Positions 16,264 through 26,400 of a stretch of DNA of 61,609 nt are shown here, piece by piece. Under the pieces are notes generated by a model. That model saw only the letters and a program-made list of their open reading frames with translations, did not search any database and had not been told where the DNA came from. The DNA lies in NCBI GenBank assembly GCA_020831635.1, contig JAFIGC010000015.1:1-61609 (forward strand), in the 5' to 3' direction. A program made the translations under genes and the position numbers. Numbering within the stretch: the first letter of the stretch is position 1; every line of letters starts with the position of its first letter. The DNA comes from Verrucomicrobiota bacterium. Its GTDB lineage: Bacteria > Verrucomicrobiota > Kiritimatiellia > SS1-B-03-39 > UBA6053.

Positions 16264-16611
16264 GGGTCTTTTAAAACAGATTTTTGTGGTTGCCTTGGGC
16301 CGGAAAACGCCCCCGGCGGGCTCGTCCCGCCGGAGCGTAAGACCTGTGGCTAGACAGGAATCGCCTTGTATTCCCCGGCCCCTGCCGCCTTGCGCGGCAG
16401 GTGAAGAAGTCTCCCACGGAGCCAAGAAGCAAGGGACTTATTCACCTGCCGCGCAAGGCGGCAGGGGCCTGGAGATGGACAAGCTTACCCGGTCTAGCCT
16501 CAGATCTGATTCACCATGCGGGGCAAGCCCGCAGGGGTCTGTGGTTTCAGGGTTTTGACTGCGCCTGTACTTTCAATCGACCCTTAAGTTAGTGCCATTC
16601 GGGCCTGCCGG
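16236..16611. mobile_element. 354-bp MITE-like element with 22-bp TIRs and 11-bp target duplication
   Basis: The element (16247-16600) begins GAATGGCACTAACTTAAGGG+TC, and its right end is the exact reverse complement (22 of 22). Both ends abut direct repeats GGGCCTGCCGG (16236-16246 and 16601-16611), an 11-bp target-site duplication. Inside is a perfect 29-bp inverted repeat (16377-16405 and 16438-16466). No transposase frame is present. An 11-bp duplication and a TIR resembling IS4 suggest mobilisation by an IS4-family transposase elsewhere. Confidence 0.88.
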
Positions 16612-16973
16612 TTCATCCGGCTTGTATCCAGTCTTGAGCCTCAACCCTTGCTTTGGCGAAAGGGGGGGCGTGTGGGTGGCGTTGCGGTTGTTCCATGGGA
16701 AAAATTTTCTCAAGCGTATATGCAAGCACCCCTTTTTCTGATAGACTTCATTCATTCGAGTCCGAAGTTTTCAGAAGTCTGTAGGGTCGTCAATTTACTT
16801 TTCGTTGAGGAGAAGTTCAAGAAGTTCGTAGACGACATCGCGGGTATTGGCAAATTCAAGAAGTTATGACAATTCTTTTACAAGATTTGTGATGCGGGAA
16901 ACGTCTCCTCTCTGATAGAATCGATTCGTCGATGCCATTGATCGAATTTTCGAATATCCAACGAGGTGACGTT
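16612..16973. other. intergenic region with toxin-gene debris
   Basis: It holds the orphaned 3' tail of the PIN gene (to about 16642), a truncated relE fragment and, at 16961-16968, a GAGGTG ribosome-binding site ahead of the first giant gene. Nothing else was recognised. Confidence 0.6.
16795..16863 (-). pseudogene. relE-like toxin C-terminal fragment
   Basis: On the minus strand this encodes LLEFANTRDVVYELLELLLN and then EK-stop. It closely matches the C-terminus of the intact RelE-like protein (LLEYANTRDVVYELFESFLN). An in-frame TAA lies immediately upstream, so only 22 codons remain. It is a relic of a duplicated or lost toxin gene. Confidence 0.75.
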
Positions 16974-19900
16974 ATGAAAAAAATATTGTTTGTGCTGTCC
17001 GCGTTTTTGTTGCTGCCTTTGGCGAATCTCCTTGCGGAGTCCGACCCGGAAGTGCTTCCCGAATCGTCCCCGGATCGGCCTGCCGTCCGTGAGGTGTATA
17101 TTCCTTATGAGGAGTTTCGGGAGGTGTTCGAACGAACGGACCGGGGGGTGTTCCTTCCGTACGATGAATTTCGCGCCTTGGTGGACGCGGCCCGTGAAGC
17201 CGGAACCGTTGAAGCGCCCAAAGGCCCGAAAGGGGTTTTGATACAGGAAATCTCGGGAGTCGCGGAGGTCATGGGCACGCAAATGGTGCGGGTCCAGGCC
17301 ACGATCATTTTGGATGCCCTGAATCCGGCCTGGCATGAACTGGATCTGGGCCTTCAATCCGTAACCGTGTCCAAGGCGACGATCAATGGGGAACCGGCCC
17401 GCCTGAACGGCAATGCGCGGGAGGGATATGTGTTGTTGCTGGATCATCGGGAAGAGGCGGCCAAACGATATGAACTGGAATTGACTTTTGTCGCCCCGCT
17501 CATGCGGGCGGAGGAGGGCAACCGCATGGAAGGGGTGACCCGCGGGCATGGGTTTCGCTTTTCCCTGCCGTCCGCGCCGGTGAGCCGATGGGAAGTCGTG
17601 ATTCCCGAACCCGGCGTGGAACTGGCCACCCATCCGCCCCTGGCCATCGCCAATGTGCCGGATGCGGATGAAGCCAAGGAAACCCGGGTGGAAATCTTTT
17701 TGGCCTCCACCCCGACTTTGGATGTGCGCTGGATGCCTCGGGTGGATGGCGCCGAGGGGATGGATGCCCATGTGCAGGCCACGGTGAACCAATGGAGTTT
17801 GTTGTATGCGGATTTCACGCGTACCACGGTGTACGCGTCCCTGGCCATCAGTCGGGCCCCCATCGAATCGATTTCTTTTCGGGTACCGGAATCCGAACGG
17901 GTGGTGGACGCCTCCGCGCCAGGACTTCGCTCTTGGCGGGTGCGGGAGACGGAAACGGGGCAGGTGGTGGATCTTGAGTTTTTGGAGGGCGTACGCGGGG
18001 ATCGAAACGTAACCCTCGTGCTCGAAAATCACGAGGTGGATGCCGAACGCCGCGTGCCGCAAATCGAGGTGGTGGACGCCATCACCCAGCGTGGCGGGGT
18101 CGGCGTGGGACTGGACACCGGCTTGCGGGGGGAAGTGGTTTCGCGCGAAGGGCTGCAACGCATGGACCCAGCCCGGTTTCTGCCCAACAGGAGCCCGCGT
18201 CCCCAACTCGATTTTGTATATGAGTACCGCGCGGTTCCTTTTGCCCTGACGGTTTCCGTCTCCGAAGTGGAGCCGAGCATCGTGTCCCGCATGACCACCG
18301 CGGTCCGCCTCGAACCCTTGGAAATGCGCCTGAATGTGGTCGCGGAATTTGACGTGCGGCGCGCGGGCGTGTTTCATCTGGATCTGGACATCCCCGACGA
18401 ATACGAACTATCCAACCTTCGCGTGTCCACCGGCCCCACGCTCGACGGGCACACCCTCGGGGACCCCGAGGACGGACGGCGGGCCTTGCGGGTCTCCTTT
18501 GCATCCAGGGCGCAGGGAAAGGTGATATTGCAGTTTCAGTTGCGAAACGAACAAGCGGAAGCGGCGCTGATGACCCCGACCGGGGAAGAGGTGATCCGGG
18601 ACGTGCCGTTTGTGCGGGCGGCCGGGGATTATTTGGCTTCCGATGAAGGACATGTCCTGGTGAGCGCACCCGGTTTGTTGAATCTTCGGGTGCATCATAC
18701 CGAAAATTTGCGGGCGGTCCCCTGGGCCGAAGCCGGTGCCCACGCCCGCCAATTGTCGGGAGCAGCGACGCAATTCGCATTTCAATACGCCTCCGAACCT
18801 CCGAAACTGGAGTTGGCGGCCAGCCGGAAGGCGCCCCATGTGACCGTGGGCCAGTTGTTCACGATCATGGTTGAACCCGGCGTGGCCCGTTTCGAGGCGC
18901 ATTTGTTTGCGCAGATCCGCTACAGTGGCATCAGCGAATTGCGCGTGGACCTGCCCGCGGAACTTTCGGAGCGCATCCAGATTCAAAATCCGGAATTCCG
19001 GCGGCGGGTCTTGGACGATGCGCCAGACCTTGAAGAAGGCATGGTGGCCTGGATCGTGGAGCGTCCCGCGGACATGATCGGGGACGTGAACATTCCCTTT
19101 GCCTGGGAAACGCCGCTGGAGGGCGTGGATGTGGGCAAGGAGCAAGTTCTGGATTTGCCGCGACTGATCCCCCGGAACGTGGATCGGGCCTGGGGTCAAA
19201 TCGTGCTGCGCAAGGCCGGGTCGCTGGACATTGCCGTCTCCGAGGCCTCCGCCTCGCTTACGCCCGTGGATCCGCGCCATGACCTGATGCAGGGCAAAAC
19301 GTATGCGGACGCGGCCATGGCCTTTGAATTTCACCGCGATTGGCATTTGCGCGCGGTGGTCACCCGGTACGAACCCGCGCCCCTGAAATCCACCGCCATC
19401 GAGCGCGCATTGGTCCGCCAAGTGTTTACCCGGGGAGGACAAACCGCCGTGCAGGCGATTTACCGCATCCGCAGCACCCGCCAGCGTTTGGAGGTGCGGT
19501 TGCCGGAGGACGTAGAGTTCGACGCCCAGCCCTTGCGGATCAATGGACGGCCCATCATCTTGGAACGCGGCGCCGAGGGGCACGTGTACATTCCGCTGCC
19601 CGGCGTGGTCGCCGACGAGGCGTTTCTGTTGGAACTCCGCTATACCTTGCCCGGCGGACCCGGTCGCATCCGCCTCCCGACTTTCGTGGGGGACACGGCG
19701 GTTCAGGAAGTGAACCTCTCCCTGCATTTGCCCGAAAACGATGTCTATCTGGGGCACCGCGGGGATTGGAATCCCGAATTCATTTGGCGGGTGGGCGAGG
19801 GCTTTCGCCTGATGCCCCGGTCGGGGAAAGGTCCCCGGGAGTTGCTCAACTGGGTGGCCCAGGGTGTGTCCGTGGATGTCAACAGTCTGGATCAAATGCC

Positions 19901-20435
19901 CGTGGCCGGACAACATTTGCTTTTCAGCAGTTTAATGCCGGACACCCGAGACATCACCCTGCGCCTGTCTCGGGTCCCCTTGATTCTTTTTTATGGTGTG
20001 GTGATCCTTTCAGGATTTTTACTGGGATTGTTCTTGGTTCAAGTCAAGTTGGTCACCCGCCTTTTGGTGTCCGCGCTTTTGGTGTCGGGCCTGGTGCTGG
20101 CTTCGGTGTTTTTCCCTAGCTTTACCCGGGCGATTGTCAACGACGCCACCGCCGCTGCCGCCGCGATGGTGGTGGTGTTGTGGATTGTCTGGGATTTGAC
20201 CGTGCGATGGCCCCGATATCGGCAAAACCTGCGTTTGCAAACGGTACATGGGCACCAGGCCGAAAAACGCCCCATACCGGTGGCCGTGCCCCGGACAGCA
20301 ACGTCGACCGTGCCCAAGGCCCAAGAGCCCGAAGCTCAAGAGCCAAAAGCTCAAGAACAAGAGACGAAACCCGAGTCGAAATCCGAGCCGAATTCTGGGA
20401 CCGAAGAAAAAAAAGGGGACTCCGATGAAGCGTAA
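16974..20435 (+). CDS. giant exported membrane protein A (one module)
   Basis: A 1153-residue protein of unknown function. Signal peptide MKKILFVLSAFLLLPLANLLA. Residues about 42-72 contain a tandem motif, VYIPYEEFREVFE then VFLPYDEFRALVD. Next comes a roughly 900-residue beta-rich ectodomain with no recognised enzyme motif. About three transmembrane segments follow (residues 1001-1083), then a Glu/Lys/Pro/Ala-rich disordered tail (PKAQEPEAQEPKAQEQETKP). Large proteins with this [YL]-P-Y-[ED]-x-F start are found in Planctomycetota and Verrucomicrobiota but are uncharacterised. Start at ATG 16974 is supported by GAGGTG eight bases upstream. The 3' end overlaps protein B by 11 bases. Likely a periplasmic envelope protein held by its C-terminal membrane region. 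Confidence 0.75.
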   Translation: MKKILFVLSAFLLLPLANLLAESDPEVLPESSPDRPAVREVYIPYEEFREVFERTDRGVFLPYDEFRALVDAAREAGTVEAPKGPKGVLIQEISGVAEVMGTQMVRVQATIILDALNPAWHELDLGLQSVTVSKATINGEPARLNGNAREGYVLLLDHREEAAKRYELELTFVAPLMRAEEGNRMEGVTRGHGFRFSLPSAPVSRWEVVIPEPGVELATHPPLAIANVPDADEAKETRVEIFLASTPTLDVRWMPRVDGAEGMDAHVQATVNQWSLLYADFTRTTVYASLAISRAPIESISFRVPESERVVDASAPGLRSWRVRETETGQVVDLEFLEGVRGDRNVTLVLENHEVDAERRVPQIEVVDAITQRGGVGVGLDTGLRGEVVSREGLQRMDPARFLPNRSPRPQLDFVYEYRAVPFALTVSVSEVEPSIVSRMTTAVRLEPLEMRLNVVAEFDVRRAGVFHLDLDIPDEYELSNLRVSTGPTLDGHTLGDPEDGRRALRVSFASRAQGKVILQFQLRNEQAEAALMTPTGEEVIRDVPFVRAAGDYLASDEGHVLVSAPGLLNLRVHHTENLRAVPWAEAGAHARQLSGAATQFAFQYASEPPKLELAASRKAPHVTVGQLFTIMVEPGVARFEAHLFAQIRYSGISELRVDLPAELSERIQIQNPEFRRRVLDDAPDLEEGMVAWIVERPADMIGDVNIPFAWETPLEGVDVGKEQVLDLPRLIPRNVDRAWGQIVLRKAGSLDIAVSEASASLTPVDPRHDLMQGKTYADAAMAFEFHRDWHLRAVVTRYEPAPLKSTAIERALVRQVFTRGGQTAVQAIYRIRSTRQRLEVRLPEDVEFDAQPLRINGRPIILERGAEGHVYIPLPGVVADEAFLLELRYTLPGGPGRIRLPTFVGDTAVQEVNLSLHLPENDVYLGHRGDWNPEFIWRVGEGFRLMPRSGKGPRELLNWVAQGVSVDVNSLDQMPVAGQHLLFSSLMPDTRDITLRLSRVPLILFYGVVILSGFLLGLFLVQVKLVTRLLVSALLVSGLVLASVFFPSFTRAIVNDATAAAAAMVVVLWIVWDLTVRWPRYRQNLRLQTVHGHQAEKRPIPVAVPRTATSTVPKAQEPEAQEPKAQEQETKPESKSEPNSGTEEKKGDSDEA

Positions 20436-23400
20436 TCTCCTGTTGTTGTGCTGTATGATCCTGGGTTCGGTGTTCGCGGATGCGCCCCCTGAATCCACGC
20501 CCCGCATTGCGGTCGTGCCGCTGGCGGAACTTCCCGCGCTCCTGCAACAGCGGGCGGAACGCATTTTATTGCCCCTGGATGCTTGGGAGGACCTGCAACG
20601 GCGCGTCCGGGAGGCGGACGCGCTTCGTCCGCCCCAATCCGCCGCCGGCGGCGGTTTTGAGATGCGTCTGTATCTGCGAAGCGACCGGGTGTGGGTGGAA
20701 GCGGAGGGGCTTGTGGAAGGCCTTGCCGAGGGACTGCACGAACTGGAGATCGCGCATGAGGGCATCCATTGGACCCGGGCCGAGTTGGATGACGCCCCCG
20801 CCGAACTGGGCGGGGTCCCCGGCAAATCCCTCTCCCTGTATTTCGAAGGACGCGGTCAACGGCGCTTGCAATTGGGCGGATGGATTCCCCTGGTGGAGGA
20901 AACCGCCATGCGAAGCCTTCGCTTGACCCTGCCCGATCTGCCCGTGGACTTGCGGCTTTTCGCCTCGCCGGAAGTCGAAATCGTGACCGGCGCGGTGCTG
21001 CCGCTCGGTCAAACCGATGACGGCAGCGATCATGTCGAATATCTGGTGAGTCCCTCCGAAGGGAAGCTGCATCTGGTCTTTCGCGCCCATACTCTGGATG
21101 ACGGTCTGCCACCCATGATTCGCGCCCACCATACGTTGGTCTCGGAAGTGGAAACCTCGGGGGAACTTTTTTCGCTGCACACGCGGTTGATGTTTATGAA
21201 TCAATCCCCCCGGGTCGTGCATCTGAGCCTGCCCCCGGGGGTTTCCGTTTTCGATGTGGCCGGTGACGCCGTCCTTCGCTGGCAGGGGAGCGAATCCGGG
21301 GACCTGGAAATTCACTTGCGCAAGGATCTGCGGGGGGCGCAGAATCTGTTCGTGCGGGGGATGCGTGAAAATGAGACTTCGGAGGCATGGTCCCCGCCTT
21401 TGCCGAAACTACGCGGCGCGGAGTGGGAGCGGCATCTGATTGTCCTGCGCCTCAAACCGCCGCTGCGCTTGCAAAGTCTTGACCCCGGTGACAGCCAGCC
21501 GGTTTCCACCGCGAAAATTTTGTCCACCCTGACCCGGGAACAACGGGATCCGTCCGGCATTGTCGGAACCTGGTTCCTGGCCGGGGATGCGACGCCGCCC
21601 CAAGGCCGGTTTCATCAACCGCCCGTCGAAGTCAATGCCGTGGTTGATTTGCGGCTGTCCCTGCTTGAAGACAGCCAGCAGTTGGATGGCGGGGTGACCC
21701 TGGTTTCCCGGGGCGGGGGCGTATTCGATGCCCGGTTTGTTTTGCCCGCCAGTTGGGAGATCCAATTCGTCCACGACGAGCGAAATCAGGAATTGTCCCA
21801 TGAAATCTATGCCGAAGCGGAGGATCGCCAACGGGTGCATGTCTTTTTCGGCAAAGAAATGCCCGAAGGCACGCCCGCGAACATCCGTTTTCGGGCCAGA
21901 CGCGTGCCCGGGGACTGGCTGACCTCCGGCGGCACCGGGACGCTGGCTTTTCCCGATTTCGATTTGCCGGACGTGGAAGCGTATTCGGGCGGACTGGCGG
22001 TACAGACGCATGGGGAATTATCCCTGCGGGCCACGAGGCTGGAGGGGTTGACGCCCATGGATGAAAATGAAAAACGCCGATTCGGATTTCCCGCCGCCGC
22101 CTTGTCAAGAGCCTGGCGTTTTGAAGAACCCGGATATGCGTTGGAATTGGAAACCACCCGACTGCAAGCGGAACGACAGGCGGAAATTTTCTCGTTTTTC
22201 CGGATGGAACGAGAGTCCCTGCGCGCCCGGTATGAAATCATTCAGACCGTACGCCGCGCCCGGGTGCGGGATTTGTCGTTTACCCTCCCGGTGGTGCTGC
22301 CGGCCACGGCGGAGCTTTCCGGCGAAAAAGGAACCGTGATCGGGGAATTTTCCCGTGAACCCGAAGGGGAGGGGGAGCGGTGGACGGTGCGGCTGGCGGA
22401 AGGAGGGCTGGGAGAGGTTCACCTGAGTTTGGACGCCGTGTATCCGCTGGAGACGGACACCCCCATTCCCTTGCCGCTGCCCCGCGTGGTCGACGTGGAG
22501 ATTCAGTCCGGGCACGTGACCCTGGAGGGCACCCCCGAATACGAAACCACGGTGTTGGGCGCTCCCCGGGCCGTGGATGTGGGGGAAACCTCCGAAGCCG
22601 TTTATTTGCCCGGCTCCCGTTTGTTGGGGACGTTCATGTATTTGACCGATGTGCCGGAGATGTCCCTGATCGCAAAGGAACAGCCACTGGTTTTTGTTCC
22701 GAACGCCCTCATTCGCCGCCTGCGGCTGATGACCTGGCTTTCCCAGGGCGGCGTTCACCTCACGGAAGCCTGGTTCGAAGTGGAGGCGGACGCCGGGTTT
22801 ATTTCCGCCCATTTGCCGGGTGCCTCCGAAATTTGGTCGGTGCAGGTCGATGGCAAGGCCGTTGAACCCCGTTTGGGTGACAATGGACATTGGTTGATTC
22901 CCCTGCAAGGGGCGGCGGGCACAAGCGGACGAAGCAAACGGGTACAGTTGTTGTACGCCGGACATCACGCGCCTTTGTCGGTTCGGTCCCGCCTGCAATT
23001 GGAGGCGCCCCGTCTGGCCGTTCACGAACGCGAGGGGGAGACCCCGGAGTTGTTGACCATTGAAACCGAATGGGAATTGGTGTTGCCGAATGGGTTTCGC
23101 CTGGACACCTCCCGAGGCTCCGCGACGCCCTTGCACCGTCCCCGGCGTCCGCTGGCCATCACCGGTTTGGCCCGGGCATTGTGGATGCTTGGCGGAGGTC
23201 ACGAATACAATTTGGCCGGACGCGGACTCATCAGTTCCGGTAAAGATTCCAGGATGCTGGCCGGCGCACAGGAAGTGGATCCGCGTGACTTGGAGAGTGT
23301 TTTGTTTATCGAAGAAGATTCAGTTGATTTCTTGTTTTCGGACGCAGTAGATTCTGCACCGGCGGATCGGCGTGCGCCTCCGCCTGCCCCCGCCCGTCCG

Positions 23401-26400
23401 CAGGCCGGGGAACGTCTCGATACGGCAGTAGGGAGGGATCGGTTCAGGCGCGAATTGGCCCAGGTGCAATCGCAACTGCCGGACGCACCCACCGGGTTTC
23501 GCAGCCTGACCTTGGGATTGCAAGGCCGGCGGGACGGCATTCGCTTTACGCATTTGGGGGATGCTCCGGTTTTGGATGTCACCCTCAACAGCTCCAGCCG
23601 CTGGGATACCCTGGCTTGGGGCGCGGGATTGCTGGTCTTTTTCGGCGGCCTGTTTTTCCTGTCGGGAACCCGCAAAATGCGAATGGCCTATATTCTCGGG
23701 ACGATGCTGCTGGCCACTTTGCTGGCGGCCCTGCCGGGTTTGTTTGCGTTCGTGACCGTGTTCAACGCCGCTTTTTATGCCGCAGCACTGTTGTTTCCCT
23801 TTTATGTGATCGCGGGCATTTGCCGGTGGGTCTGCGGTCCCGTTGTTCGCTGGTTGCCCCGGGCTTTGGCTGCGAGTCTGTTTCTAATTTTGATCATACC
23901 GCCGGGTCTGGAAGCCCGGGAGCCGCGGCCAACGCCGCTTCCGCTTCCGGATGATCTCTGGATCATGCCCGCAAGCGAAACGGGTCCGCAAAAAATCATG
24001 GTGCCCGTGAAAACGCACGAAGACCTGATGGAAAAAATCCGAAAGCAGGATCAACCCGATGTGTCCAAGGAATTCACCCTGACCTGGCAGGCATCCGAAA
24101 CCCGTGTGTCGCTTCCGGAGGGCGGGGAAGACCGCCTGCTTTTGCACACGACCCTGCGGTTTCGCAGTCGCGGGATGCATGAGGGTTTGTTGCCCCTGAT
24201 GTCCGGGAACTTGAAACTCGTCTCCACCCATGTCGGGGCCGCCATTCAACTCGTGCGAACCCCGGAAGGGTTGGCCTTGCGGGTGAACGCGCCCGGTGAA
24301 CACGAACTCCGCTTTGCCCAGGAGGTGCCGGTCGCCGATCTGGCCGAAGGCAAACAAGTGGAAACCTTCGTTCCTGCCTTGGCGGGTCATCGTGTCCTGA
24401 TCCAAGTGCCGGCGGACACCGAACTGCATCTGTTGTCCGAACCCCAATCCCGGGTCATGCATTCCGGTACGGAGAGTGTCGAGGAGGAAACTTTCACCCG
24501 GGCGGACGGACAGTTGAAATTGCGTTGGCGGTCCTCCCATGCGCCGTCTTCCATCGACAGCGTCATGCAAATTGAATCCATGGCGGTTTTGGATTTGCAG
24601 CGGGAGGGTTCGACCCTGGTTTGGGACGCCGATATCCGCCTGCGCGGTACGACACGTTCCTTCGTCGATTTTGACCCGCCCGCGGGCTGGCGGATCGGGG
24701 ACGTCGAAGGCGACAATGTCCGCGGACGCGAGTTTCCGGGTGAAGGACCGACGCTGCGGGTGCACTTCCTGCGTCCGGTCAACGACCGGGTCCAACTCCG
24801 CATCCATTTCTTCCAATCCACGGAGGAGGAAGTGGTCGCGGAAGGCGGGGGACAAAGCCTGCGGCCGCCTTCGTTTCCCGGGGCCATGCGGCATACCGGT
24901 CAAGTGCTGATCCGCCATCCCGAAAATACCCGGGCGCGGGTGGTGTCCGCGGAAGGATTTCGGCGCGAAGAATTGAATGTGACCCCGTACCAAAGCCTGG
25001 TGCAAAGTTTGGAGGCCACCGTGTTGGCGTCCCAACCGTTTCAAACGCACGCCTTTTTCAATGCCAACGCCAGCCTGCGCGTCGAATTGGATCCCCTGAC
25101 CGCGCGTTATCAAGCCCATTGGGAGCGGATTTTCCGCATCGCCCAGCGCGAACAAATTCTGGAAACGCGATGTCGGGTGACCATTGAGGACGCGCCGCTG
25201 TATGTCTTGGAATTTGTCGTGCCCAATGCGCTTGAAATCACCTCCGTGGTCGCCCCGGGGTCCAGTTCCTGGCACGCGGAACCGGGCGAAACCGTCACCC
25301 GGCTCACGGTCCACGCGGCCAATGGCTGGACGCGGGAAGCCACGGTTATTTTGATCGGACGTTTTCAACAGGAATTGGAGGGCGTGCCCATCGAACTTCC
25401 CGGCATTCAACTGACCGGCGCCCACCGTGAGACCGGTGATTGGGTCATTCAGGCCGACCCCTTTTATCAGGTGGAAACCGAGGCCCTGAACGGCATTCGC
25501 CCCATACCCATGGAAAACGTACACGCCTGGCTGGCTTCCCCCCAACGGTCTTCCGCCCAACAGGCCCTGCGGTTTGACCGCGGGGATCACACCGGCAGGG
25601 TCGTGTTGCGCCGACGTCCCGCCGAGGTCACCGCCACAAGCTTTACCAACCTGCGGGTGACCGATCGGGTCATGGAAGAAACGCATCTGCTGGATTTCCG
25701 CATTCGGGGTTCCGGGGTGCGGGAGTTTGTCTTTGAGATTCCCGCCCACCTCGCCGAGGCCCATATGCGGATTCCCTTGCTGCGCAGCCGCGAAATCACC
25801 CCGATTTCCGGCGAACCGGAGCGCGTGCGGGTGCGGGTGGAATTGCAGGACGAAGTCATGGATCAGTTGCTGATCCTGCTGGAGCACGACCGGGCCCTGA
25901 AACCCGGCGCCGTGGAACTGCGGGGGCCCCGCATCCGCACCGGACGGGTGGGACGAAGCTATTTCACCCTGGAAAACGCCGGGCGCGACGAACTTCGCCT
26001 GCTCGACACCAACGGGTTGGAAACCCTGACCCGACAGCATGCCGAATGGGCCCTCGCGGCCACCCACTTGAAAGGGGACGCCACCCACGCCCTGATCAGT
26101 CGCGAAGGCGTGGACGATCCCATGCTGTCCTTTGAACTGCACGAACGAGAACAGGTACAAACCGTGGGCGCCAGCATTGGTCTGGCCAAAGTGGTGATGG
26201 TCATGGACGACAGCGGCGCCTACCGTGCCCAGTGGACCGGCCAGGTCGACAATCGCACTGAGCAATTTCTCATCATGGAATTGCCCGAAACCTCCCGATT
26301 GTTGATGGTGACTGTGGCCGGCAACGTCGTCCGCCCTGCGATGGATCCCGCCGGCGGCAAAGGGCGGATTCGGATTCCCCTGGTCAAAACCGCAGCCGGA

